Shown one piece after another: positions 33,298 through 42,481 of a stretch of 64,000 nucleotides of DNA. Position 1 is the first letter of the stretch. Every line of letters starts with the position of its first letter. The translations under genes were made by a program, and so were the position numbers. The notes below the pieces were generated by a model. The model was not told where the DNA came from. It was given only the letters and a program-made list of their open reading frames with translations, and searched no databases. This DNA comes from CAZSDU01 sp964429135 (GTDB taxonomy: Bacteria; Bacteroidota; Bacteroidia; Bacteroidales; FEN-979), in the NCBI GenBank assembly GCA_964429135.1, contig CAYSAU010000007.1, positions 91,397-155,396 of the forward strand, written 5' to 3'.

Positions 33298-35322
33298 TTA
33301 AGGCTTGGGTTCGATGAGTTGTTGAAGGGCAAAGACTTCATCACGAAGACGGGCGGCTTCAATGAAATCCAGTGCTTTTACGGCATCTTCCATCATTTTC
33401 CTGTTTTTTGACAGGAGTTTTTGGAGTTTTTCTTTCGACATATACTGTATTACGGGATCTGCAGCAATGTTTCCCGACTCCTTTTCAATATATGCCCTGG
33501 AATGAAGGTGTTTGGAATCTGCTACTGAGGTTTGGCCGAGAATATCCTGAGTACTTTTGATTATGGCTGTAGGCGTGATGTTGTGCGAAAGGTTGTAGGC
33601 CATTTGTTTTTCCCTCCTTCGATTGGTTTCGGCCATCATTCGTTTCATGGAATCGGTCATCTTATCTGCATACATGATCACTTTGCTGTTTACATTCCTT
33701 GCTGCTCTGCCTGCAGTTTGTGTTAGAGACCGCTCAGATCGTAAAAATCCTTCTTTATCCGCATCAAGAATGGCCACTAAAGAAACTTCTGGTAAATCAA
33801 GCCCTTCCCGGAGAAGATTTACCCCAATCAGCACATCAAAGACACCCATTCTTAAGTCACGCATGATTTCAACCCTTTCTAAGGTCTCCACATCGGAATG
33901 AATGTACCGGCACTTTACCCCAAGTTTTAAAAAGTAGGCTGACAATTCTTCCGCCATTCTTTTGGTAAGGGTTGTCACAAGTATCCTTTCATTGACCATG
34001 ACCCGCTGATTGATTTCATCCAGAAGATCATCAATCTGGTTCAGGCTTGGGCGGACTTCCACATAGGGATCCAGAAGGCCGGTTGGCCGGATCACCTGTT
34101 CCACGACAATACCTTCACATTTCTGTAATTCAAAATCTGCAGGTGTCGCACTGACATAAATCACCTGACCGACCATGGATTCGAATTCATCGAAAGTCAG
34201 CGGGCGGTTATCCAGGGCAGAGGGAAGCCGAAAACCATATTCAACCAGGGTTTGTTTCCGTGAACGGTCTCCTCCATACATGGCACGGATCTGAGGGATG
34301 GAAACATGACTTTCATCCATCACCATCAGAAAATCATCAGGAAAATAATCCAGCAGGCAAAAGGGACGAGAACCGGGTGCCCGACCGTCAAAATACCGCG
34401 AATAATTTTCTATTCCTGAGCAATAACCAAGTTCCCGCATCATTTCCATATCGTATGTCACACGGTCTTCCAACCTTCTGGCTTCCATTTCCTTATTGTT
34501 CTCCTTGAAGTACTGAATCTGTTTCAGTAGATCATCCTGAATTTCAACCAGGGATTCCTTCATTTTATCCTGAGTGGTGACAAAGATATTGGCAGGATAA
34601 ACTGTCAGGGTTTCCTGAGTGTCTCTTTTTTTGCCTGTTAATGGATCGATGGTGGTTATGGACTCAATTTCATTCCCGAAAAAAATAATCCTGTAGGCGA
34701 TATCCAGATAAGCTGGGAAAATATCCACAGAATCACCCTTCACCCTGAATTTTCCCCTGATCAATTCGGTTTCGGAACGGGCATAAAGACTGTTGACGAA
34801 CATCTGCAAAAGACTGTTCCTACTGAGTTTCTGTCCTATCTTAATCCGGATGACCTGTTGATTGAAATCGTCCGGGTTACCTATTCCATAAATACAGGAA
34901 ACCGAAGCTACAACAATGACGTCGCGGCGTCCTGATAAAAGCGAAGAAGAAGCACTCAGCCTTAGCTTTTCGATTTCTTCATTGATGGAAAGATCTTTTT
35001 CAATATAGGTATTTGTCACGGGAATATAAGCTTCCGGCTGGTAATAATCATAATAGGATACAAAGAACTCAACGGCGTTTTCAGGGAAAAACTGCTTGAA
35101 TTCCCCGAAAAGCTGAGCGGCCAGGGTTTTGTTATGACTTAAGACAAGGGTAGGCTTCTGAACTTGCTGGATGACATTTGCGATCGTGAATGTTTTTCCT
35201 GAACCTGTTACACCGACGAGAACCTGAGCCGGATCGTTACGCCGGATACCCTCAATCAGTTGCTGTATCGCTTCCGGTTGATCTCCTGTTGGCTGAAAAG
35301 CAGAAGTCAGGTTAAATTTCAA
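33298..35322 (-). CDS. uvrB: Excinuclease ABC subunit B
   Basis: A 674-residue UvrB, the damage-verifying helicase-like subunit of nucleotide excision repair. The Walker A motif GVTGSGKT is at residues 37-44. The beta-hairpin region YYDYYQPEAYIP follows, and then motif II (MDESHVS), RSRKQTLVEYGFRLPSALDN, VSATPADFE, YIHSDVETLERVEIM and GVNLLREGLDLPEVSLVAIL. The C-terminal UVR domain (KLQKLLSKNRKMMEDAVKAL to the end), which binds UvrC, is intact. Length and order match the family. It is last in a minus-strand repair/protease operon and precedes the polysaccharide locus by 110 bp. Confidence 0.97.
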   Translation of the reverse strand: MKFNLTSAFQPTGDQPEAIQQLIEGIRRNDPAQVLVGVTGSGKTFTIANVIQQVQKPTLVLSHNKTLAAQLFGEFKQFFPENAVEFFVSYYDYYQPEAYIPVTNTYIEKDLSINEEIEKLRLSASSSLLSGRRDVIVVASVSCIYGIGNPDDFNQQVIRIKIGQKLSRNSLLQMFVNSLYARSETELIRGKFRVKGDSVDIFPAYLDIAYRIIFFGNEIESITTIDPLTGKKRDTQETLTVYPANIFVTTQDKMKESLVEIQDDLLKQIQYFKENNKEMEARRLEDRVTYDMEMMRELGYCSGIENYSRYFDGRAPGSRPFCLLDYFPDDFLMVMDESHVSIPQIRAMYGGDRSRKQTLVEYGFRLPSALDNRPLTFDEFESMVGQVIYVSATPADFELQKCEGIVVEQVIRPTGLLDPYVEVRPSLNQIDDLLDEINQRVMVNERILVTTLTKRMAEELSAYFLKLGVKCRYIHSDVETLERVEIMRDLRMGVFDVLIGVNLLREGLDLPEVSLVAILDADKEGFLRSERSLTQTAGRAARNVNSKVIMYADKMTDSMKRMMAETNRRREKQMAYNLSHNITPTAIIKSTQDILGQTSVADSKHLHSRAYIEKESGNIAADPVIQYMSKEKLQKLLSKNRKMMEDAVKALDFIEAARLRDEVFALQQLIEPKP

Positions 35323-35332
35323 AACAAGGAAT

Positions 35333-36454
35333 TTAAGGTTTTACAAATAAGGTTGAGGTGATCGGGTAATGATCAGAAAGATCAATGGGAAATTTCTGAT
35401 AATGTGTGGACATAAAATAATCGCTGTATAAAATATAATCGATCCTGAAAGAAGGTAGTTTCCCTGCATAGGTGCTTCCAAAAATTTCTCTTCCTGATTT
35501 TTTAAAAGTATCGTTCAGTCCTCTAGTCAGGGTACGGTAGGTGAAGGAGGAGGGGGTGTCATTAAAATCTCCGCAGACGATCATGGGATATTGACATTGT
35601 TGCATATGGTTTTTCAGCCGGTCAACTTGCTTTGAACGCATGATAAAAGCACGCTTAAGCTTCCAGGCCATTTTTTTTGATCCTTCTTTGATCTTTGGAG
35701 TTTCTGCTTCAGGATTAGTTAGACCAGAATAAAAAGAATAATCTTCATCCCCGAAGCGGAAAGGCTCCAGATGAAGATTATAAACCCTAACAGTATCCGA
35801 ATGAATCAGAAGATCAGTATAGATAGCGAAAATACTTTGGTCTTGGAATCCGATTTGGTCACTTTTAACGATAGGGAATCTTGAAAATGTGGCAATGGCA
35901 TTGATTTTTTCTTTGTCCCAGAATTCATGATAATTTTTTAAGTAGTAATGATTCAAATTTATAGCCCTTGTAAACCTTGAAACAATTTTATTAAAATTCT
36001 CTCCCATGGCAAAGAATTCCTGAATACAAATGATATCGGCTTGCTGTCCGGAAAGAAAATCCGTGACTTTACTTCGGGTTTCCGAGGCACTCTGGTGGGG
36101 AACATAACCATACAGGCTGTGAACATTATAGGAGATGATCTTAATCGGGTCTGCCTTTAATGGTTTGGAATGTGTGAGATGAATGGGAAGGATGGAGGTC
36201 AACTGATCCCAGCCAATCAATATACAGACCAGCGATAAAAAAATGATCCTTCTCCAAAGTACAAGCCATATCAAGATAAAAAACAAATTCGAGAGCAGGA
36301 GGATGGGATAGACCAGCCCCGTAAACGCGAAAATCCAGTATTTTGAAGGACTGATGTAGGATGAAAACGAGGAGAGCAGCAAGCCTGCTGCAACCAAAAT
36401 ATTCAGTATGATCAGGATTTTAATGAAGACCGATTTTGATTTTTTCTTTCCCAC
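35333..36454 (-). CDS. Membrane-anchored endonuclease/exonuclease/phosphatase (EEP) family protein
   Basis: A 373-residue protein with three N-terminal membrane helices (~10-95) followed by an EEP domain. Landmarks are KIISYNVHSLYGY, IICIQEFFA (metal-binding Glu), VRVYNLHLEPFRFG, MIVCGDFNDTPSSFTYR (catalytic DFN) and the final DLSDHYPITSTLF (catalytic His). Related Bacteroidota proteins may cleave phosphodiesters in nucleic acids or lipids; the substrate is unknown. It lies 10 bp before uvrB and 6 bp after a rhomboid gene. Confidence 0.87.
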   Translation of the reverse strand: MGKKKSKSVFIKILIILNILVAAGLLLSSFSSYISPSKYWIFAFTGLVYPILLLSNLFFILIWLVLWRRIIFLSLVCILIGWDQLTSILPIHLTHSKPLKADPIKIISYNVHSLYGYVPHQSASETRSKVTDFLSGQQADIICIQEFFAMGENFNKIVSRFTRAINLNHYYLKNYHEFWDKEKINAIATFSRFPIVKSDQIGFQDQSIFAIYTDLLIHSDTVRVYNLHLEPFRFGDEDYSFYSGLTNPEAETPKIKEGSKKMAWKLKRAFIMRSKQVDRLKNHMQQCQYPMIVCGDFNDTPSSFTYRTLTRGLNDTFKKSGREIFGSTYAGKLPSFRIDYILYSDYFMSTHYQKFPIDLSDHYPITSTLFVKP

Positions 36455-36460
36455 AGATTA

Positions 36461-37369
36461 TCAATTTTTTGTTGAAGTCTTGAATAGAAATTCTTTTTCT
36501 TCTTTAGAAAGACTGTCGTATCCTCCCTTTGAGATTTTTTCCAGAATTTCATCGGTACGCTCCTGATTTTTTTTCTTCCTCAGATTATATTCTTCATCGG
36601 TAAATGGGCGTGATGTATTTCCTGAATAATTTGGGGATGAATGTCGGTTCCGAAAAAAATGATGGAATCGCTCAGTATTTTTTCCGGAAATGAACAAAGC
36701 ATATAACATTCCGAATAGGGCACCCCCGATATGGGCGATATGTCCTCCGGCATTCCCTGAAGGGATCATGAAAAAATCAAAAATAAACAGGGCAATGGTC
36801 AGGTAGATAATTTTAATCCTGCCAAGAAACAATAATTGAATAGTATATTTGGGAACATGGAATGATATGGTGGTTACCACAGCCATGACAGAGGCGGAAG
36901 CGCCCAGGGCTGTGGCCAACGGAATCATGGGGTGAAATACAGGAAAAAGATTAAATCCTGCAATATAAACGGCACCGCCGGCAATTCCTCCGAATAGATA
37001 AACCCAGAGTAGTCTTTGTCCCGAAAGGTATTCCATGAAAATTTTTCCAAACCAGAACAGCCAGAGCATATTGAATAATAAGTGCCAGAAATCAAGATGA
37101 AGAAACATATAAGTGATGATCGTCCAGGGTTTTTCCGAGATTAGGGGAATACTGGCTGGAAGTGCCAGAAGGTTGAGTACGGTATGGGTGGCATGGTGGG
37201 TATCAGGTTGGTTAAGGAGAAAAGATACTACCCTGAATGCCATGATCAGAATCCAGATAGCAATATTGCAGATGATAAGGACGGACAGAACAGAACCCTG
37301 ACTGAAAAATTTTCTGATTTCAATCCAATAGTTAGGTGGAGGAGTGTAGTTCTGGTACATGACAGTCAA
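36461..37369 (-). CDS. Rhomboid-family intramembrane serine protease (second of a tandem pair)
   Basis: A 302-residue polytopic protein. The rhomboid fold is seen from TYMFLHLDFWHLLFNMLWLF (HxxxN), GGIAGGAVYI, the catalytic-Ser loop LGASASVMAVV (the usual GxSG is GASA) and GGHIAHIGGALFGML with the catalytic His. A cytosolic C-terminal tail (~235-302) is basic and charged. It overlaps the upstream rhomboid by 4 bp. The gene pair lies between mutL and uvrB, which gives no clue to its substrate. Confidence 0.9.
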   Translation of the reverse strand: MTVMYQNYTPPPNYWIEIRKFFSQGSVLSVLIICNIAIWILIMAFRVVSFLLNQPDTHHATHTVLNLLALPASIPLISEKPWTIITYMFLHLDFWHLLFNMLWLFWFGKIFMEYLSGQRLLWVYLFGGIAGGAVYIAGFNLFPVFHPMIPLATALGASASVMAVVTTISFHVPKYTIQLLFLGRIKIIYLTIALFIFDFFMIPSGNAGGHIAHIGGALFGMLYALFISGKNTERFHHFFRNRHSSPNYSGNTSRPFTDEEYNLRKKKNQERTDEILEKISKGGYDSLSKEEKEFLFKTSTKN

Positions 37370-38193
37370 TATGTTGATTTTTTTCTCCAGTAAATGATAA
37401 GGAAAAATCCAAAAAGCATTCCTCCGAGATGAGCAAAGTGGGCGATATTGTCACTGGGGTTATTAGATATTCCAGAAAATACTTCAATGGCACCATAAAA
37501 AATAACTATCCACTTGGCTTTAATGGGAAATAAAAAATAGATATAAACCAGCATATTGGGAAACAACATCCCGAACGCAAGAAGAATTCCGTATACTGCA
37601 CCCGAGGCACCGATGGTAGGAACATTCATCTGCAAAGTTATCAATTGATTGATGTAGTCCAGAGATTGTTGTCTGTACATCAGATTCTTGGGCGACATGG
37701 ACCAATCCCCGATGAACGTTCTGACACTTCCCTCGATTTCATAGTACTGAGGGTAATGCTGACGAATAAAGGCAATAAAGCTCTCCAGGTTTGGGGACTG
37801 GCTATAGGCCATGGCAGCAGACTGAATGGAAGAGATGTCCCACCAGATTACCAAGTTCTGAATCATGGCAGCGCCGATCCCAGTGATCATATAATAGGTT
37901 AGGAAGCGTTTTGGTCCCCAGACATTTTCCAGTAAGTATCCAAACATCCACAAAGCAAACATATTATATAAAATGTGCTTGAAGTCAGCATGAAGAAACA
38001 TATAGGTTACAAACTGGTATGGACGGAAAAGGTCTGATCCGAAGTAGTGAAGCCCAAGGATATCCACCAGATTAATCCGGAAAGCATTTTCAAAAGAAAG
38101 TGTTGCCAGGAAAAACAATCCATTAATGATGAGCAAATTTTTGACCACCGGGGGTAATAATCGAAATCCTGCAGGGTTATACTGGTTGAACAT
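37366..38193 (-). CDS. Rhomboid-family intramembrane serine protease (first of a tandem pair)
   Basis: A 275-residue rhomboid protease with an extended first periplasmic loop (~100-175). YMFLHADFKHILYNMFALW holds the HxxxN element, the catalytic Ser lies in TIGASGAVYGILLAFG, and the catalytic His in DNIAHFAHLGGMLFGFFL. The nucleophile loop is canonical here, unlike its tandem neighbour (GASA). It overlaps that neighbour by 4 bp and lies 11 bp after mutL. It probably cleaves membrane proteins within or near the bilayer; targets are unknown. Confidence 0.92.
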   Translation of the reverse strand: MFNQYNPAGFRLLPPVVKNLLIINGLFFLATLSFENAFRINLVDILGLHYFGSDLFRPYQFVTYMFLHADFKHILYNMFALWMFGYLLENVWGPKRFLTYYMITGIGAAMIQNLVIWWDISSIQSAAMAYSQSPNLESFIAFIRQHYPQYYEIEGSVRTFIGDWSMSPKNLMYRQQSLDYINQLITLQMNVPTIGASGAVYGILLAFGMLFPNMLVYIYFLFPIKAKWIVIFYGAIEVFSGISNNPSDNIAHFAHLGGMLFGFFLIIYWRKKSTY

Positions 38194-38204
38194 TTAGGGT
38201 GGGT

Positions 38205-39992
38205 TTAATGTTTAAATTTTTTAGTCATTTCTTCATACGGAATAACCATCATCGTGGGTTTGCTATCTGGAGAGATTTCGGGTACTTTACAGGCAAACAA
38301 TTGTTCCACCATACTAATCATTTCCGAAGGATGTAGTTTTCTTCCCTTTTTCACAGAGAGTTTTTTTGATAGTATCCGGAAAAGGTTCAACTTATCTGGT
38401 GTTTTTGTATTCCTGAAAGACACTTTCAGCGATTCCAGAACAGATTCCATCAGATCAGTAGCTTCAATATTTTGGCAATCAGCGGGAACAGCATGGATAA
38501 GAAAAGTATTATTGCCGAAATCCCGAATATCAAAACCGATTTCCTCAAACAGACCTCTGGATTCCTGAAAAAGTTGTGCATCCTCAGGGGGCAGCGTTAT
38601 GGATTGTGGCAATAATATATGTTGTGAACCGCCCGGGTTATGATGATCTTGATTCAGCATACGTTCATACAATATTCTTTCATGGGCATTTTGCTGGTCG
38701 ATGATCACGATACCGCTCTGGGTATGGGTTATCAGAAAAGCATTTTTCACCTGGATGACACTGAGCTGATCTGATTGACTGTCATTACGCCAGAAAGCAG
38801 ATTGTAGTTCTATTTCTTGAGGATCAGGTTTTTTTTCCGAATGTGTTGGAATGAACGGAATCTGAGGCTGGGTATTCGTTTTTTTCTCAAAAGGATTAAA
38901 ATCAGGGTTGATGGTTATTGAAGGTGGGGGAACATAGTAGTTCCGGGCCGGGTCAGGGAGGATCATGCTTTGTTCCACCTCAAAATCGAGGGTGGGGGAA
39001 AGGTTGAATTTTCCGATCGATTGTTTGATGGCGGCATGCAGAATGGCATAAATGCTTTTGATTTCCAGAAAATTGATTTCGGTCTTCGTCGGATGAATGT
39101 TAACATCGATCGACTTAGGGTCAACTTCAAGGTAAAGGAAGTAAGTGGGAAAAGCATCGCTGGGGATCAATTCTTTAAACGCATTTTCTACGGCATGATG
39201 CAAATAAGGGTTTTTCATGAATCTTCCGTTGGTAAAGAAGTATTGTTCCCCTCTTGTTTTCTTTGCAAATTCAGGTTTACCAATAAAACCGGAAATATTA
39301 ACCAGTTCTGTCTGCTGTTCAACCGGGATCAGCCGTTGGTTATAGCTGCCACCTAAAAGGTTGATGATGCGCTGTTTGAGATTGCTGGCAGGAAGTTGGA
39401 ACAATATTTTATCCTGATTATAAAAAGAGAAAGAAAGTCCAGGATTGACCAGGGCAATCCTGAAAAATTCTTCCATCAGGTATTTTAATTCCAAAGTATT
39501 AGACTTTAAAAAATTCCTTCTGGCGGGGACATTGAAAAACAGGTTTTTCACCATTACCGATGTCCCATTGGGGCAGTTGACCGGGGATTGGCTTTTAAAA
39601 TCGGAACCTTCGATTTCGACACAGGTCCCGATTTCATCTTCCACCCTTTTGGTTTTTAATTCAAGCTGAGCAACAGAGGCAATGGAAGCCAGGGCTTCTC
39701 CCCTGAAACCAAGCGTGCGAATTGCCTGAAGGTCATTGGCCGATTGAATTTTTGAAGTAGCATGCCGTTCAAAACACATTCTTGCATCTCTTTCCGACAT
39801 TCCACATCCGTTGTCAATGACCTGAATTAATGTTTTTCCCGCTTCTTTAATGATGAGCTTGATGTCAGTGGCACCGGCATCAATGGTATTTTCGAGCAAT
39901 TCCTTAGCTGCAGAAGCGGGGCGTTGAACGACTTCTCCTGCAGCAATTTGATTGGCCACAGAATCCGGTAATAAGCGAATGAGATCACCCAT
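38205..39992 (-). CDS. mutL: DNA mismatch repair protein MutL
   Basis: A 595-residue MutL. The N-terminal GHKL ATPase has IAAGEVVQRPASAAKELLEN, TIDAGATDI, VIDNGCGMS, FERHATSKI and LGFRGEALASIASVAQ, then the MutL transducer with INVHPTKTEI-type NIHPTKTEINFLE. The C-terminal dimerisation domain is present (~395-595). The nuclease motif DQHA(X)2E(X)4E reads DQQNAHERILYE, so the His is Gln, and the downstream CPHGRP-type site reads SPDSKPT; endonuclease activity is doubtful. It mediates strand discrimination and recruitment in mismatch repair. It heads the operon down to uvrB. Confidence 0.95.
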   Translation of the reverse strand: MGDLIRLLPDSVANQIAAGEVVQRPASAAKELLENTIDAGATDIKLIIKEAGKTLIQVIDNGCGMSERDARMCFERHATSKIQSANDLQAIRTLGFRGEALASIASVAQLELKTKRVEDEIGTCVEIEGSDFKSQSPVNCPNGTSVMVKNLFFNVPARRNFLKSNTLELKYLMEEFFRIALVNPGLSFSFYNQDKILFQLPASNLKQRIINLLGGSYNQRLIPVEQQTELVNISGFIGKPEFAKKTRGEQYFFTNGRFMKNPYLHHAVENAFKELIPSDAFPTYFLYLEVDPKSIDVNIHPTKTEINFLEIKSIYAILHAAIKQSIGKFNLSPTLDFEVEQSMILPDPARNYYVPPPSITINPDFNPFEKKTNTQPQIPFIPTHSEKKPDPQEIELQSAFWRNDSQSDQLSVIQVKNAFLITHTQSGIVIIDQQNAHERILYERMLNQDHHNPGGSQHILLPQSITLPPEDAQLFQESRGLFEEIGFDIRDFGNNTFLIHAVPADCQNIEATDLMESVLESLKVSFRNTKTPDKLNLFRILSKKLSVKKGRKLHPSEMISMVEQLFACKVPEISPDSKPTMMVIPYEEMTKKFKH

Positions 39993-39997
39993 AGCTA

Positions 39998-40005
39998 CAA
40001 AGATA
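39998..40005 (-). promoter_or_regulatory. -7 element upstream of mutL
   Basis: TATCTTTG on the minus strand is a perfect TAnnTTTG and ends only 5 bp before the mutL ATG at 39992. If real, the transcript would be leaderless or nearly so. No -33 TTG is seen. Confidence 0.35.
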
Positions 40006-40095
40006 CCCTTAATTCATGAGCATATTATAGGCACCTTCCGGTCCTGAGATGTAAGGGAAAAGACAAATTTAATATTGTTGTTCAATGTTCCGTTG

Positions 40096-40111
40096 CCTCC
40101 TGAAAAGGAGG
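40096..40111 (-). terminator. Small hairpin after the membrane protein gene at 40118
   Basis: CCTCCT and AGGAGG (6-bp perfect stem, 4-base loop) lie 6 bases downstream of the stop codon at 40118. No T-run follows, so it is a weak intrinsic terminator at best; it could separate this gene from mutL. The rest of the 125-bp gap shows no other structure. Confidence 0.3.
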
Positions 40112-40117
40112 TGGCTG

Positions 40118-40678
40118 TTAAAATCTGGATTTATCCAGAACTGGGAACCTCATCTCTGCAAGATAGAAAGCTCCGTAAAATACCGCACAGAAGAACATCG
40201 TTCCCAGAAAATCATTCAAAAAGAATGAAAATCCGTTCACAGTATCACGGAAAAAGACCAAACCGGCTGCATAACATTCTATCAGACCGGCAAACGTTTG
40301 AGGGTAAAACGGGCTGGCCAGCCAGGCAGAAAAGTTGGTTATCAGAAAAAAGATAACCGCCGAGCTGAAAGATGCCAGAATCACCGATCCCACATTGATC
40401 TTTTTTCGGATCAACATTCCGATGAGTACCGTTATGGCAAAACTAATGTAAACGGCAGGCATATTGGCATGAAGACCTAAAACGAGATCGCTCAGAAACA
40501 TCGTGGCGATTGGAATGGCAAAAGCATAATGCTTTTTATCGAAATAGGATCCTGCAAATAATGCCATAGCCGCAACAGGTGTAAAGTTAGGCCAGTGCGG
40601 CAACAACCTCATAAAGGCTGCAGCAAGAATAACAGTAAGAACAACAATAAATCTAGGTGTAATAGATTTATATTTCAT
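40118..40678 (-). CDS. Small polytopic membrane protein (DUF6580-like)
   Basis: A 186-residue protein with five or six hydrophobic segments. LPHWPNFTPVAAMALFAGSY, FAIPIATMFLSDLVLGLH and LITNFSAWLASPFYPQTFAG are the conserved blocks of a family of putative transport proteins (DUF6580, S-component-like). Such proteins may be substrate-binding subunits of ECF-type or similar vitamin transporters, but no ATPase is adjacent. The family assignment is from memory of these motifs. It is divergent from the amidohydrolase gene and has its own well-formed promoter. Confidence 0.7.
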   Translation of the reverse strand: MKYKSITPRFIVVLTVILAAAFMRLLPHWPNFTPVAAMALFAGSYFDKKHYAFAIPIATMFLSDLVLGLHANMPAVYISFAITVLIGMLIRKKINVGSVILASFSSAVIFFLITNFSAWLASPFYPQTFAGLIECYAAGLVFFRDTVNGFSFFLNDFLGTMFFCAVFYGAFYLAEMRFPVLDKSRF

Positions 40679-40701
40679 TAATATATCGAATTAGAATGAT
40701 A

Positions 40702-40733
40702 CAAAAATAATAAATCATTTCAATAAATGTCAA
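40702..40733 (-). promoter_or_regulatory. Promoter of the membrane protein gene at 40118
   Basis: On the minus strand TTG (40731-40733), a 21-bp spacer and TATTTTTG (40702-40709, perfect TAnnTTTG) lie 23 bp before the ATG at 40678. This is the standard Bacteroidota arrangement. Confidence 0.6.
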
Positions 40734-40754
40734 GTAATCTCAAAAATTGTTTGC

Positions 40755-40762
40755 TATTTTTG
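40755..40762 (+). promoter_or_regulatory. -7 element of the amidohydrolase gene
   Basis: TATTTTTG, a perfect TAnnTTTG, lies 32 bp before the ATG at 40795, where AAGGA (40781-40785) supplies a modest ribosome-binding site. No TTG is seen at standard -33 spacing. Confidence 0.45.
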
Positions 40763-40794
40763 GACTTTTCCAATAAAATCAAGGAATTAAACTC

Positions 40795-42435
40795 ATGAAA
40801 AAACTTATTTTTCTTTATTCCGTTGCCCTTCTTATTCTTTTTTCAAATTGTCAAACAATGAAACAGAAAGCAGATCTTCTGATCTATAACGGAAAGATTT
40901 ATACGCTCGATTCCATATCATCCATGGCAGAAGCTATGGCTGTAAAGGATGGAAAAATCATAGCGCTGGGTACTCGTGAGGAGATCCAAAAAAAATATCA
41001 GGGGGAGGAACAGATGGATGTGATGGGAAAAGCAATTTTTCCAGGTTTCATAGATGCCCATTGTCATTTTTATGGCATGGCCCAGAATCTACAGTATGTT
41101 GATCTGACTGGTTCACAATCCTTTGAGGAAGTGTTGTTCCGACTGAATTCATTTCAATTGGTGTTGGAAGATGGCTGGATTGTGGGACGGGGATGGGATC
41201 AAAACCTATGGGAAAAGAAAGAATTTCCCAACCGCCAAATGCTGGATAAGGCTTATCCTGACCGACCGGTGATGCTTATCCGTGTGGACGGACACACTGT
41301 ATTAGCCAACCAGCTTGCATTGAAGAAAGCCGGAATCGGAATGAATAATTCCTTCAGGCCAGGTGAAGTCGGAATCAGGAATGGTATCCTGAGTGGGATA
41401 CTCAGTGAGAAAGCTGCCGATCTGATGCGTAATACCGTACCCATCCCCGACAAACAAGGCATGAAAAATCTTTTAATGAAAGCTCAGGAATTGTGTTTTT
41501 CTTGCGGACTGACTGGAGTCAGCGATGCCGGCCTCGAGTTCCCAGTCGTGAAGTTATTGGATTCTCTTCAACAACAAGGGGTATTGAAAATTCATGTTTA
41601 TGCAATGCTAAGTCCTAGCCCGGAAAATATCAATGAATATGTGTTAAAAGGTATTTACCGTACCGATCAACTCAGCGTTTCCTCCATTAAGTTATATGCC
41701 GACGGGAGTCTTGGCAGCAGGACGGCCCTGATGAAACAACCATACAGCGATGCAGCCGGGGGAAAGGGAATTCTTGTAACCTCCCCGGATTCCATAAAAA
41801 AATATTGCCAGATTGCCCTGGCCAGCCATTACCAGGTAAATACACATTGCATAGGGGATTCGGCTGTCAAACTTGTCCTGGAAATATACGGATCAATGCT
41901 GAAGGGGAAAAATGATCATCGCTGGAGAATTGAACATGCCCAGGTGGTGGATCCCGCTGATATTGGTTTATTTGGAAAATTTTCGGTGATTCCCTCTGTT
42001 CAGTGCACACATGCCACTTCAGATATGTTATGGGCTGAAAAACGAATAGGAAAGGAAAGGATCAGAGGTGCCTATGCTTACAAGGCGCTTTTACGGGAAA
42101 ATGGCTGGCTGCCCAATGGTACTGATTTCCCGATTGAGCAGATATCCCCGCTACTTACTTTTTATGCCGCAGTCGCAAGAAAAGATCTGAAAGGATATCC
42201 AGAAAAAGGATTTCAGACTGAAAACGCAATCAGCAGGGAAGAAGCTTTAAAATCTATCACTATATGGGCAGCCAGGGCAAACTTTGATGATAGAATCATG
42301 GGTAGCCTAGAGGTTGGAAAACAAGCAAATCTCGTGATTCTTGACAAGGATATTATGACTATTCCTATCATGGATGTCCCCAAAACAAGAGTGTTGAAAA
42401 CAATAATCAGAGGTGAAGTGATGTATGCACAATAA
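40795..42435 (+). CDS. Amidohydrolase family lipoprotein (YtcJ-like)
   Basis: A 546-residue exported metal-dependent hydrolase. The signal peptide ends LILFSNC, a lipobox, which anchors it in a membrane facing the periplasm. The beta-sandwich start (DLLIYNGKIYTLDS) and the barrel follow: FPGFIDAHCHFYGM (HxH metal ligands), TGSQSFEEVLF, VGRGWDQNLW, LYADGSLGSRTALM, VNTHCIGDSAV, WRIEHAQVVDP and PNGTDFPIEQISP. These match the YtcJ/N-substituted formamide deformylase group. The substrate is unknown. It has its own promoter and ends in a hairpin shared with the convergent gene. Confidence 0.88.
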   Translation: MKKLIFLYSVALLILFSNCQTMKQKADLLIYNGKIYTLDSISSMAEAMAVKDGKIIALGTREEIQKKYQGEEQMDVMGKAIFPGFIDAHCHFYGMAQNLQYVDLTGSQSFEEVLFRLNSFQLVLEDGWIVGRGWDQNLWEKKEFPNRQMLDKAYPDRPVMLIRVDGHTVLANQLALKKAGIGMNNSFRPGEVGIRNGILSGILSEKAADLMRNTVPIPDKQGMKNLLMKAQELCFSCGLTGVSDAGLEFPVVKLLDSLQQQGVLKIHVYAMLSPSPENINEYVLKGIYRTDQLSVSSIKLYADGSLGSRTALMKQPYSDAAGGKGILVTSPDSIKKYCQIALASHYQVNTHCIGDSAVKLVLEIYGSMLKGKNDHRWRIEHAQVVDPADIGLFGKFSVIPSVQCTHATSDMLWAEKRIGKERIRGAYAYKALLRENGWLPNGTDFPIEQISPLLTFYAAVARKDLKGYPEKGFQTENAISREEALKSITIWAARANFDDRIMGSLEVGKQANLVILDKDIMTIPIMDVPKTRVLKTIIRGEVMYAQ

Positions 42436-42460
42436 AAAGGCCGCTTTGAAAAAAGCGGCC
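42434..42460 (-). terminator. Intrinsic terminator between convergent genes
   Basis: A 9-bp perfect stem (GGCCGCTTT at 42439-42447, AAAGCGGCC at 42452-42460) with a GAAA loop is followed on the minus strand by five T (A at 42434-42438). It is a standard rho-independent terminator for the gene at 42482 and probably also stops readthrough from the amidohydrolase gene, whose stop it abuts. Confidence 0.8.
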
Positions 42461-42481
42461 CTGGAATAAAGAAATTCGGTT

